This document shows positions 40,438-48,494 of a DNA stretch of 48,552 nt, in pieces. The notes below the pieces were generated by a model that was given only the letters and a program-made list of their open reading frames with translations, ran no database searches and was not told where the DNA came from. The stretch comes from Atopostipes sp043425375 (GTDB lineage Bacteria; Bacillota; Bacilli; Lactobacillales; Carnobacteriaceae_A), in contig JBHWQC010000063.1 of NCBI GenBank assembly GCA_043425375.1, positions 1 through 48,552 on the forward strand, in the 5' to 3' direction. Numbering within the stretch: the first letter of the stretch is position 1; each line of letters starts with the position of its first letter. Both the position numbers and the translations under genes were made by a program.

Positions 40438-43086
40438 ATGACAAAAGAAATTGAAATGTCAACAAAATACCAGCCGACCGCAGTCGAAGCTGGTAAATAT
40501 GAAGAGTGGCTCGAGAAAGATTTATTTAAACCTAGCGAAGATGATACGCAAGAACCGTATTCCATTGTGATTCCACCGCCAAATGTGACGGGGAAATTGC
40601 ATTTAGGGCATGCTTGGGATACCGCCTTGCAGGATATCATTATTCGCCAAAAGCGGATGCAAGGGTACGATACCCTGTGGCTGCCAGGCATGGACCATGC
40701 GGGGATTGCGACACAAGCAAAAGTGGAAGAGCGTTTAAACGAACAAGGCGCCAACCGTCATGAATTAGGGCGTGAGAAGTTCCTAAAAGAAGCTTGGGGT
40801 TGGAAAGAAGAATATGCCAAAAGCATCCGCGAACAATGGTCTAAATTAGGCCTGTCCGTCGATTACAGCCGGGAGCGTTTCACCCTGGATGAAGGCTTAA
40901 ACAAAGCTGTGACAAAAGTATTTGTTGATTTATACAATAAAGAAAAAATTTACCGCGGGGAATATATCATTAACTGGGATCCAAAAGCGCAAACTGCTTT
41001 ATCGGATATTGAAGTCGATCATAAAGACATTAACGGCGCTTTCTACCATATGAAATACCCGCTGGCTGACGGTTCAGGACATTTAGAAATTGCCACCACC
41101 CGTCCAGAAACGATGCTTGGGGATACAGCGGTAGCGGTGCATCCAGAAGACGAACGGTACCAAGAGTATATCGGCAAAACCATTCTCTTGCCTTTAATGG
41201 ATCGTGAAATTCCTATTGTTGCAGATAGCTATGTCGACCGTGAATTTGGGACCGGTGTTGTAAAAATCACACCAGCCCACGATCCCAATGACTTTGACAT
41301 TGGAAACCGCCATGACTTAGAGCGCTTAAATGTGATGCATCCAGATGGGTCAATGAATGAAAAGGCTGGAAAATATGCAGGCATGGACCGTTTTGAAGCT
41401 CGCAAACAAGTCGTTGCGGATTTAGAAGAACAAGGGCTGCTCATTAAAGTGGAAGAAATGGTCCACAGTGTTGGCCACTCAGAACGTACGGGTGTTGTAG
41501 TTGAACCACGCTTATCGACCCAATGGTTTGTGAAGATGGATGAGCTGGCGCAAGCATCTTTAGACAATCAAAAAACAGACAATAAAGTGCATTTCTATCC
41601 AAAGCGTTTTGAAAAAACCTTTACTAACTGGATGGAAGGCGTCCACGACTGGGTCATTTCTCGTCAGTTATGGTGGGGACACCGCATTCCGGCATGGTAC
41701 CATAAAGAAACCGGTGAAGTGTATGTCGATGAATCAGCGCCTGCAGATGCGGATAATTGGACCCAAGACGAAGATGTATTGGATACCTGGTTCAGTTCAG
41801 CGCTGTGGCCATTTTCAACGATGGGCTGGCCGGATACGGATAACCGTGATTTCCAAAGATATTACCCGACCAACACACTCGTGACGGGGTATGATATTAT
41901 ATTCTTTTGGGTTTCACGTATGATTTTTCAAGCTTTGGAATTTACCGAAGAACGTCCATTTGAAAATGTACTTCTGCATGGTTTAATCCGGGATGAAGAA
42001 GGCCGTAAAATGAGCAAGTCGCTTGGAAACGGAATTGACCCCATGGATGTGATTGATGAATACGGTGCGGATGCTTTGCGCTGGTTCTTATCCAACGGTT
42101 CAGCGCCTGGGCAAGATGTGCGCTTCTCGTATGAGAAAATGGATTCGGCTTGGAACTTCATTAATAAAATTTGGAACGCCAGCCGTTATGTCATTATGAA
42201 CTTAGAGAACTTCGAATTTGAAGACATCGATTTAACAGGTGAAAAAACGTTGGCAGACCGCTGGATTTTAGCCCGTCTAAATGAGACAGTGGCTCAAGTG
42301 ACCGAACAATTTGAAAAATTTGAATTTGGTGAAGCCGGCCGTTCACTGTATAACTTTATTTGGAATGACTATTGTGACTGGTACATTGAAATGTCCAAAG
42401 AAATTCTAAATGAAGGCACCGAAGAACAAAAAGTGACCACACGCAGTATTTTAACGTATGTACTGGATCAAACTTTACGCTTATTGCACCCGATTATGCC
42501 ATTTGTGACCGAAGAAATCTGGCAGCATCTGCCGCATGATGGTGAATCGATTGTGACGGCAGACTACCCGGTCGTCCAGAAAACATTTGAAGATGAGGCA
42601 GCGCGTACGAACATGAACCGCATTATCGAATTGATTAAGGCTGTACGAACTATTCGTTCAGAAGTGAACCGCCCGCTGTCAAAGCCGGTTGATTTGATGA
42701 TTCAAGCGAATACCGAGGAAATCAAGGAAGTGCTGCAAGCCAACCGATCATTTATCGAGCGCTTCTGTAATCCAAATGAACTGATTATCGATACAGCTGT
42801 CGATGTTCCAAATGAAGTAATGACGGCAGTTGTCCAAGGGGCGGAGTTGTTCTTGCCGCTGCAAGGGTTGGTCGACATCAAAGAAGAAATTACCCGTTTG
42901 GAAAAAGAATTGGAAAAATGGAATGCTGAAATTAAACGGGCACAAGGCAAATTAAGCAACGAGCGCTTTGTTGACAATGCGCCGGAAGCTGTTGTTCAAG
43001 CTGAACGCGATAAAGAAGAAGAATATAAGAATCGCTACCAAGCGGTGGAAGATCAAATCGAAAAATTGAAAAACTTGGAAGCATAG
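40438..43086 (+). CDS. valS: Valyl-tRNA synthetase
   Basis: ValS charges tRNA-Val and edits threonine. The 882-residue protein has HLGH (HIGH-type) at 55-58 in PPPNVTGKLHLGHAW, and KMSKS at 524-528. The CP1 editing domain contains ATTRPETMLGDTAVAVHP. The last 65 residues are the family coiled-coil arm that binds tRNA. ATG 40438 follows GAGGAG by 7 bases; an ATG five codons earlier overlaps that site. In many relatives folC follows; here a HAD hydrolase gene does. Confidence 0.97.
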   Translation: MTKEIEMSTKYQPTAVEAGKYEEWLEKDLFKPSEDDTQEPYSIVIPPPNVTGKLHLGHAWDTALQDIIIRQKRMQGYDTLWLPGMDHAGIATQAKVEERLNEQGANRHELGREKFLKEAWGWKEEYAKSIREQWSKLGLSVDYSRERFTLDEGLNKAVTKVFVDLYNKEKIYRGEYIINWDPKAQTALSDIEVDHKDINGAFYHMKYPLADGSGHLEIATTRPETMLGDTAVAVHPEDERYQEYIGKTILLPLMDREIPIVADSYVDREFGTGVVKITPAHDPNDFDIGNRHDLERLNVMHPDGSMNEKAGKYAGMDRFEARKQVVADLEEQGLLIKVEEMVHSVGHSERTGVVVEPRLSTQWFVKMDELAQASLDNQKTDNKVHFYPKRFEKTFTNWMEGVHDWVISRQLWWGHRIPAWYHKETGEVYVDESAPADADNWTQDEDVLDTWFSSALWPFSTMGWPDTDNRDFQRYYPTNTLVTGYDIIFFWVSRMIFQALEFTEERPFENVLLHGLIRDEEGRKMSKSLGNGIDPMDVIDEYGADALRWFLSNGSAPGQDVRFSYEKMDSAWNFINKIWNASRYVIMNLENFEFEDIDLTGEKTLADRWILARLNETVAQVTEQFEKFEFGEAGRSLYNFIWNDYCDWYIEMSKEILNEGTEEQKVTTRSILTYVLDQTLRLLHPIMPFVTEEIWQHLPHDGESIVTADYPVVQKTFEDEAARTNMNRIIELIKAVRTIRSEVNRPLSKPVDLMIQANTEEIKEVLQANRSFIERFCNPNELIIDTAVDVPNEVMTAVVQGAELFLPLQGLVDIKEEITRLEKELEKWNAEIKRAQGKLSNERFVDNAPEAVVQAERDKEEEYKNRYQAVEDQIEKLKNLEA

Positions 43087-43097
43087 AAGATTTTTAG

Positions 43098-43128
43098 AAA
43101 AGAAGGGGTCATCCGACCGCTTCTTTTT
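43098..43128 (+). terminator. Rho-independent terminator after valS
   Basis: AAAAGAAGGGGTC (43098-43110) with GACCGCTTCTTTT (43115-43127), one internal mismatch and a 4-nt loop. Confidence 0.85.
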
Positions 43129-43136
43129 GCTATACT
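43128..43136 (+). promoter_or_regulatory. Extended -10 promoter for the HAD hydrolase gene
   Basis: TGCTATACT begins on the last T of the valS terminator, 21 bp before the ATG at 43157. Close packing gives a very short leader. Confidence 0.5.
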
Positions 43137-43156
43137 ATCTTAAAAGGGTGATTGAC

Positions 43157-43822
43157 ATGACAAAAATTAAAGCCGTTATTTTTGATATGGATGGATTGAT
43201 GTTTGATACAGAGACTGTCTATTACAAGGCCAACCAACTGACAGCGGATGCTTATGATATGGAGTTTTCTTATGACACCTATTTGCAATTTGTCGGTGCA
43301 GGGGATGACATTTATTTTGAAGCGCTGAGAGAATTGTATAAAGGCCATGAGCATATCGAAACATTTTTAGTTGAAAGCACTAAAAAAGCAGAAGAACTTC
43401 TACTGGAAGGACAAGTCGACAAAAAAGCCGGTCTGATTGAACTGCTTGATTATTTAAAGAAGGAACAAATCGAATGCATCGTCGCCTCCAGTTCCCGTCG
43501 TGAAATGGTGGAGCAGTTGCTTGAAAAATTGGAGGTCAGAGCCTATTTTAAAGATGTTGTCGGCGGGGATGAAGTACCGACTGCTAAACCAGATCCGGCT
43601 ATTTTTAACAAAGCTTTTTCAAAAACAAGTGTGGAAAAGAAAGAAGAAGCCCTTATTTTGGAAGATTCAAAAAATGGTATATTAGCAGCCTATGACGCAG
43701 GCATTTCTGTTCTGCTTATTCCAGATCTGCTGGCAGTAGATGAAGAAATGCAAGAAAAAACGGTCGCTCAGCTTGAAAATCTACACCAAGTCATTGACTA
43801 CATTGAGGAAAAAAATAAATAA
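43157..43822 (+). CDS. HAD-IA family hydrolase (beta-phosphoglucomutase-like)
   Basis: This 221-residue phosphatase or phosphomutase has motif I FDMDGLMFDTE (D10 nucleophile, D12 acid), motif II VASSSRREM and motif III lysine in TAKPDPAIF. Motif IV is LILEDSKNGI. The helical cap between residues 15 and 85 places it with beta-phosphoglucomutase and sugar-phosphate phosphatases. The true substrate cannot be told. ATG 43157 follows AAAGGGTG; ten open codons upstream are rejected because they overlap the promoter. Confidence 0.92.
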   Translation: MTKIKAVIFDMDGLMFDTETVYYKANQLTADAYDMEFSYDTYLQFVGAGDDIYFEALRELYKGHEHIETFLVESTKKAEELLLEGQVDKKAGLIELLDYLKKEQIECIVASSSRREMVEQLLEKLEVRAYFKDVVGGDEVPTAKPDPAIFNKAFSKTSVEKKEEALILEDSKNGILAAYDAGISVLLIPDLLAVDEEMQEKTVAQLENLHQVIDYIEEKNK

Positions 43823-43852
43823 TTTCGAATATACGAAAATGGTTTCGCGAAA
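43823..43852. promoter_or_regulatory. Two adjacent palindromes upstream of radC
   Basis: TTTCG-N6-CGAAA (43823-43838) and TTTCGCGAAA (43843-43852) have centres 17 bp apart. Both share TTTCG/CGAAA half-sites. They could be an operator or, with the T run at 43859-43865, a weak terminator after the HAD gene. TGTTATATA (43871-43879) may be the radC -10. Confidence 0.4.
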
Positions 43853-43917
43853 ATCCACTTTTTTTGCAAATGTTATATATAGGGACAAAAATAATTTAAA
43901 CAAGGAAGTGGATTAAT

Positions 43918-44610
43918 ATGATAGAAAAAGTGCAAACCAATATTCAACTCATCCCACAAGAAGGACGCCCACGTGAACGAATGGAAGCGTTTGGCCCTAG
44001 AGCACTGGCCGATCATGAATTACTCGCTATTCTTTTGCGAACCGGCACAAGAGACAAAAACGTCGTGCAGTTGTCGCAAGACGTTTTAAACCAGCTGGAG
44101 AGTTTGTACCGATTCAAACACGTCTCCATGAATGAACTAATGGAGATTCCAGGCATCGGTCGTGTTAAAGCGATTGAAATTCTTGCGGCTATTGAATTGG
44201 GCAGAAGAATCGGACAAGCTACTCAAGTGAAAGAAGGCACCGTCATGTCAAGTAGCTGGGTGGGCAATTATTTGCTGAGAGAAATGTCAAGCCTGACCCA
44301 AGAACACGTTGTGGCGCTGTATTTGAACACAAAAAATGAGATCATCAAAAAAGAAACCATTTTTATCGGTTCGCTGAACACCTCCGTCGCGCATCCGCGC
44401 GAAATTTTTAAGGGCGCTGTCCGCTATTCAGCTGCTCGAATTATTTTAGCGCATAACCACCCCTCAGGCAATACAGAGCCTTCTGAAGCCGATTTTTCCT
44501 TTACCAGACGGGTGGTGGACGCTGGCGAGATGATTGGAATAGAAGTTGTTGATCATATTATCGTCGGTGAAAAAGACTATCTCAGTTTGCGAGAACATGG
44601 TTTAATGTAA
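43918..44610 (+). CDS. radC: RadC family protein (JAMM/MPN domain)
   Basis: RadC proteins carry an N-terminal helix-hairpin-helix region (EIPGIGRVKAIEILAAIELGRR, 76-97) and a C-terminal JAMM metalloprotease-like domain. The zinc motif is H179-x-H181-x7-S189-x2-D192, complete. Despite the name, a DNA-repair role is doubtful and the true function is unknown. The 230-residue length is typical. AAGGAAG lies upstream of the ATG. The location between valS and mreB is common in Lactobacillales. Confidence 0.96.
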   Translation: MIEKVQTNIQLIPQEGRPRERMEAFGPRALADHELLAILLRTGTRDKNVVQLSQDVLNQLESLYRFKHVSMNELMEIPGIGRVKAIEILAAIELGRRIGQATQVKEGTVMSSSWVGNYLLREMSSLTQEHVVALYLNTKNEIIKKETIFIGSLNTSVAHPREIFKGAVRYSAARIILAHNHPSGNTEPSEADFSFTRRVVDAGEMIGIEVVDHIIVGEKDYLSLREHGLM

Positions 44611-44679
44611 ACCAAGCAAAAAAGATGAAGAAGCTGTGAAGAAAGACTGGAAAACTTAGGCATAAATCTATGATATCGC

Positions 44680-44708
44680 TTGAATTTTATAAAAAGGCGT
44701 GCTACTAT
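44680..44708 (+). promoter_or_regulatory. Promoter of the cold-shock gene
   Basis: TTGAAT (44680-44685), a 17-bp spacer, TACTAT (44703-44708) and a TGC extended -10. Transcription should begin near 44715, giving a leader of about 112 nt. Confidence 0.8.
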
Positions 44709-44740
44709 AGATTTAGCATTTTAGTAAGGAAGGAAAGAAA

Positions 44741-44845
44741 ATGTATCTTAATGCATTCCAATTCGTACCTTGCAAATATGTGAAAAATTTTTATGTGCAT
44801 AAGGCACGAGGAGGAAACAAAGTATTATGGAAACAGGAACAGTAA
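44741..44845 (+). CDS. Possible 34-residue leader ORF overlapping csp
   Basis: An ATG at 44741 follows AAGGAAGG at an ideal distance (7 bases). It opens a frame of 34 codons ending in TAA at 44845, inside the cold-shock gene, which it overlaps by 19 bases in another frame. The predicted peptide begins MYLNAFQFVPCKYVKNF and continues YVHKARGGN; its ARGG codons hold the csp ribosome site GAGGAGG. It is hydrophobic and aromatic in the middle and basic at the end. Translation of it would unfold the csp initiation region. Whether it is expressed is unproven; I do not recognise a family. Confidence 0.5.
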   Translation: MYLNAFQFVPCKYVKNFYVHKARGGNKVLWKQEQ

Positions 44846-45027
44846 AATGGTTTAACGCAGAAAAAGGTTTTGGATTTATCGAGCGTGAAGGTGCAGACGA
44901 CGTATTTGTACACTTCTCAGCAATCAACGAAGAAGGATTCAAAACTTTAGAAGAAGGTCAACAAGTAACTTTCGATATTGAAGAAGGCGACCGTGGACCA
45001 CAAGCGGCTAACGTTCAAAAAGCGTAA
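44827..45027 (+). CDS. csp: Cold-shock protein (CspA family)
   Basis: This 66-residue single cold-shock domain protein binds single-stranded RNA and DNA and melts mRNA structures at low temperature. The RNA-binding motifs are both present: RNP1 KGFGFI (residues 13-18) and RNP2 VFVHF (26-30). The N-terminal METGTVKWFN is the family hallmark. GAGGAGG precedes the ATG. The leader is about 112 nt, as expected for an mRNA regulated after transcription. A strong terminator follows. Confidence 0.97.
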   Translation: METGTVKWFNAEKGFGFIEREGADDVFVHFSAINEEGFKTLEEGQQVTFDIEEGDRGPQAANVQKA

Positions 45028-45069
45028 GTCTCACTTTACAATATAGAGTAAATGAACTTTACAAATAAC

Positions 45070-45111
45070 AGAACCGAGGAGGCACTCATGTCTCTCGGTT
45101 CTATTTTTTTG
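45070..45111 (+). terminator. Rho-independent terminator after csp
   Basis: AGAACCGAG (45070-45078) pairs perfectly with CTCGGTTCT (45094-45102), followed by a run of seven T. Confidence 0.93.
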
Positions 45112-45143
45112 TAGATAAACTATATTTCTAAAATTATTTACCG

Positions 45144-45149
45144 TATAAT
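45144..45149 (+). promoter_or_regulatory. Probable -10 box of the mreBCD-min transcript
   Basis: TATAAT at 45144-45149 precedes mreB by 131 bp. No convincing -35 lies 17 bp upstream. Confidence 0.45.
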
Positions 45150-45280
45150 GAATGCAATACGTCTAATAAACAGGTACAATAAGCAATGGACAATTTGTTT
45201 TTAAAGAGTTCAAAAACAAAATCAGTGAGTTAAAAATTAATGCACTCAAACATTTAAAAGACAAAAAGGGAAGTTGTGAG

Positions 45281-46294
45281 ATGATATTCTCGTTATTTAA
45301 AAAAAGAAGAATTGGTATTGATTTAGGAACGGCTAATACAAACTTATATTTAGAAAATAAAGGGATTGTTATCAGCGAGCCATCCGTGATTGCATTTGAA
45401 AAAGCAACAGGAGACATAGTAACGGTTGGTACAGATGCCCAATATATGATCGGTCGGACGCCGGAAAATATTATGGTAACGCGTCCATTGAAAAATGGTG
45501 TCATCACTGATCTTGATACCACATCTGTTCTATTAAAATACTTTATCGGTCAAGTGATTCGTCGCTTTGGTCCAAAACCAGTTGTAGTGATTTGTGTACC
45601 AGGAGGCGGAACAGAAGTCGAAAAGCGATCCGTCGTAGACGCTGCATTAATGGCCGGCGCAAGTGAAGCTTTTTTAATTGAAGAACCATTCGCTGCCGCA
45701 ATTGGAGCAGACTTGCCGGTGAACGAACCAACAGGGAATATGGTCGTTGATATTGGTGGGGGAACGACAGACGTTGCGACCATTTCCTTAGGAGGCATTG
45801 TCTCAGGGCGGATGATTCGTTCAGCAGGAGATGCGATGGATGAAGCTATTACTTTACATCTTCGCAACAAATTTAACTTATTGATTGGTGAGCGTACAGC
45901 TGAATTAGTAAAAAAAGAATTAGGCGCCGCTTCTTCAAGAGCAGCGGAAGAATTAGAAAGTACGGACATTCGTGGACGAGATTTAATCACGGGTTTGCCT
46001 CAAACGATTACAATTGAACCAGTGGATGTTTACGATGCGATTCAAGAAGTCATTCAAGACATTATTCAAGTGATCAAAGAAACATTGAAAGAAACACCAC
46101 CGGAGATTGCAGCAGACATTATTGATCACGGAATCGTTTTAACCGGTGGGGGTGCGTTATTAAATGGCTTATCGGCAGCTATTTCAGATGCGGTCGATGT
46201 GCCGGTCTTTATGGCAAATGATCCGCTTAATTGCGTGGCTTTGGGAACAGGAAAAGCACTATCTCAAATTGAAAGGCTTCAAAAAAGAAATTAA
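45281..46294 (+). CDS. mreB: Rod-shape protein MreB
   Basis: MreB is an actin homolog whose membrane-bound filaments guide lateral wall synthesis. In the 337 residues the phosphate-1 motif is RIGIDLGTANTNLYL, phosphate 2 is VVDIGGGTTDVATISLGG, and the adenosine motif is IVLTGGGALLNGLS. Its presence suggests a rod or ovoid cell. It starts the mreB-mreC-mreD-minC-minD operon. AAAAGGGAAG precedes the ATG. Confidence 0.97.
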   Translation: MIFSLFKKRRIGIDLGTANTNLYLENKGIVISEPSVIAFEKATGDIVTVGTDAQYMIGRTPENIMVTRPLKNGVITDLDTTSVLLKYFIGQVIRRFGPKPVVVICVPGGGTEVEKRSVVDAALMAGASEAFLIEEPFAAAIGADLPVNEPTGNMVVDIGGGTTDVATISLGGIVSGRMIRSAGDAMDEAITLHLRNKFNLLIGERTAELVKKELGAASSRAAEELESTDIRGRDLITGLPQTITIEPVDVYDAIQEVIQDIIQVIKETLKETPPEIAADIIDHGIVLTGGGALLNGLSAAISDAVDVPVFMANDPLNCVALGTGKALSQIERLQKRN

Positions 46295-46342
46295 TCGTAC
46301 CAAGAAGCAAAGTGTACGATAGAAAGTACGAGGAGTGAGCGA

Positions 46343-47233
46343 GTGAAAAATTACTTTGACAACAAAAAACTCATCACTTTATTAGTCAGTTTCATGCTAT
46401 TTATAGGAATTCTCTGGTATTCGTTTAGTCATTATGGTTCTGCTCCTTATTTTCAGCAAATTACAAGTGATATGACGGCGGTTTTAGGGCGTGCTTTTTC
46501 AACCCCAGTAAATGCGGTCAATCATTTCTTTTCAGACGTGAATACTCTGCAAGATACCTTTGAAGAAAATAAACGTTTAAAAGCAGAAGTTGACGGCATT
46601 GCCGAGGCGCAAGCAGCCATCCATACGTTAACTGAAGAAAATAATCGATTAAAAGAAGAGTTGGATTTACAAGCCACTTTAACAGACTATAGTTTTATTA
46701 CGGGCTCTGTTATTGCAAGAAATCCTGATATGTGGATTGACCAAGTAGTAATCGACCGCGGAAGCAGTGATGGCTTGGAAATCGGGATGTCTGTGATGTC
46801 AAATAGCGGATTGGCCGGGCGAGTAACAGATGTGAACCCAACCAGCTCTAAAGTCACACTCCTGACGACAAATGATGAGGCAGCGGTCTTAACGAGCGCG
46901 GAGATTGTTTTGGAAGATGAAACGATTTTTGGTGTCATCAATGGCTACGATGCCGACCGTGAGTTGTTAATTATAGAACAAATTATTGCGGAATCAGATA
47001 TTGACATCGGCTCAGAGGTTTTAACTTCTGGAATGGGCGGCCTTGTTCCGCGTGGCCTGCTGGTGGGGACGGTGGCTGAAGTGAGTTTAGGCCATCATGG
47101 ACTCGGGCAGAGAGCCTACATTGAACCAGCAGCGAATTTTAAAGATCTGCGCTATGTGACGATTATTAACCGCCAAGCGGAAACCGTTTTTGATTCCGAC
47201 CAAGCAGATGAAGTAGACGAGGAAAGTGAGTAG
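46343..47233 (+). CDS. mreC: Rod-shape protein MreC
   Basis: MreC is a bitopic scaffold of the elongation machinery that activates class B PBPs. The 296 residues give one membrane helix (about 9-28), a coiled coil (about 65-108) and the periplasmic-side double beta-barrel domain (SVIARNPDMWIDQVVIDRGSSDGL onward). It ends in an acidic tail. The GTG start at 46343 has AGGAG 7 bases upstream. It is separated from mreD by a single base. Confidence 0.96.
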   Translation: MKNYFDNKKLITLLVSFMLFIGILWYSFSHYGSAPYFQQITSDMTAVLGRAFSTPVNAVNHFFSDVNTLQDTFEENKRLKAEVDGIAEAQAAIHTLTEENNRLKEELDLQATLTDYSFITGSVIARNPDMWIDQVVIDRGSSDGLEIGMSVMSNSGLAGRVTDVNPTSSKVTLLTTNDEAAVLTSAEIVLEDETIFGVINGYDADRELLIIEQIIAESDIDIGSEVLTSGMGGLVPRGLLVGTVAEVSLGHHGLGQRAYIEPAANFKDLRYVTIINRQAETVFDSDQADEVDEESE

Positions 47234-47234
47234 T

Positions 47235-47762
47235 ATGGCAGTGAAAAATTGGAAAGAAAATCTTTTGCCCTTTTTTTTAATGCTGTGTGCTGTGCTCTTT
47301 GACGGTTTTGTAGCGAGTTACTTTGGGTCGGGTTTACACTCCGCTATTGGCTTGTTTGTTCCCCGAACCATTTTATTAGTGCTTATTCTTCTCACCTTTT
47401 ATTATCCCCAGAATTTTATGTTTGGAAACGCGGCCCTTATTGGGTTTATCATGGATGCCTACTACTTAGGTTTTTTGGGGATTTATATGGTCACTCTCCT
47501 ATTGGCTGTTGCGGTGGTCTCTAGCTTAAAAAGGGTTTTGCGCCCGAATATGTTATCGTATATCTTGGTATCAATTATCGTCTTGACGCAGTCTGAAATG
47601 GTTGTGTATGGTATTATGCGCGTTTTAGGCCTTACTACAATGGGGTTTCAAGTGTTTCTTGTCTCAAGATTAAGTGCAACGCTTTTATTTAATGGACTTA
47701 TTATGTTAGTAGGGAGTTACTTTGTTCAGCAATTGATTGTCGATGTGTTGAAAGAAGCATAA
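47235..47762 (+). CDS. mreD: Rod-shape protein MreD
   Basis: This 175-residue integral membrane protein has about five helices and completes the MreBCD complex. Similarity is low, as usual, but the hydrophobic profile, the early WKENLLPFFLMLCAVLFDG segment and the position fix its identity. ATG 47235 is used; a GTG nine bases earlier overlaps the GAGGAAAG ribosome site. Confidence 0.92.
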   Translation: MAVKNWKENLLPFFLMLCAVLFDGFVASYFGSGLHSAIGLFVPRTILLVLILLTFYYPQNFMFGNAALIGFIMDAYYLGFLGIYMVTLLLAVAVVSSLKRVLRPNMLSYILVSIIVLTQSEMVVYGIMRVLGLTTMGFQVFLVSRLSATLLFNGLIMLVGSYFVQQLIVDVLKEA

Positions 47763-47771
47763 GGAAGATAG

Positions 47772-48494
47772 GTGGATGGATTGGAAAAGCATATTGCTTT
47801 AAAAGGGACAAATGAAGGCTATAAATTAATTGTTAATGAAGAGTCAAGTATTCAAGAAATTAAACAAGACTTAAAGCAATTAATGGAACATCTTAAAAAA
47901 GATACTACGTACGATCAAGCATTCGATTTAACCATCGAGTCAGGGAATCGGCTGTTAAAATCAGCCGTGAAAGAAGAACTTACAACTATGATTCATGAAT
48001 CAACCAATTTTGTTGTGACAGGCTTCAAGGAACACGTGGCCGATATTGAGCAGGTGGAACAATGGTGTAAGGAATCATCCCCTTTGTTGCTAATGAAGAC
48101 GGTTCGTAATGGGCAAATTGTACATAGTGAACAAGATATCCTGTTAATCGGAGACGTCAGACCAGGAGGCTTAGTCCGTTCGGCTGGCAGTGTGATTGTA
48201 CTTGGAAAAGTCCAAGGAACTTTGCATGCTGGAGCTAAAGGGGACGAAAAGGCTATTGTTATTGCGCCCTTTTTATTCAACGGGCAAGTTCGCATCGGCG
48301 AACACGTCGAATTTATTGAAATCGATGAAGATGAAGAAGGGAATCATCTAAAAGCAGATCAAGTAAAACCTCAAATGGTCTATTTAAGTGATTTACATGT
48401 AATTGAATTTTCGGACATTGATCAACTTGCTCGAATTCGTCCAGAATTTTCTAAAGATGTGGGAGGCTTTAAAGAATGGCAAAAACAATTGTAA
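47772..48494 (+). CDS. minC: Septum site-determining protein MinC
   Basis: MinC inhibits FtsZ polymerisation where MinD places it. The 240-residue protein has an N-terminal FtsZ-binding domain (IALKGTNEGYKLIV) and a C-terminal beta-helix that binds MinD. The latter has the family signature LLIGDVRPGGLVRSAGSVIVLGKVQGTLHAG in overlapping parts. GTG 47772 is taken as start; an in-frame TTG at 47781 is also possible. Its end overlaps minD by 19 bases. Adjacent mreBCD and the divIVA gene at 22.8 kb suggest a DivIVA-linked Min system. Confidence 0.94.
   Translation: MDGLEKHIALKGTNEGYKLIVNEESSIQEIKQDLKQLMEHLKKDTTYDQAFDLTIESGNRLLKSAVKEELTTMIHESTNFVVTGFKEHVADIEQVEQWCKESSPLLLMKTVRNGQIVHSEQDILLIGDVRPGGLVRSAGSVIVLGKVQGTLHAGAKGDEKAIVIAPFLFNGQVRIGEHVEFIEIDEDEEGNHLKADQVKPQMVYLSDLHVIEFSDIDQLARIRPEFSKDVGGFKEWQKQL

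Noticed and set aside
45076..45092. AGGAGG followed by ATG after csp
   Set aside because: It looks like a gene start but lies within the loop and stem of the csp terminator, and no gene follows.
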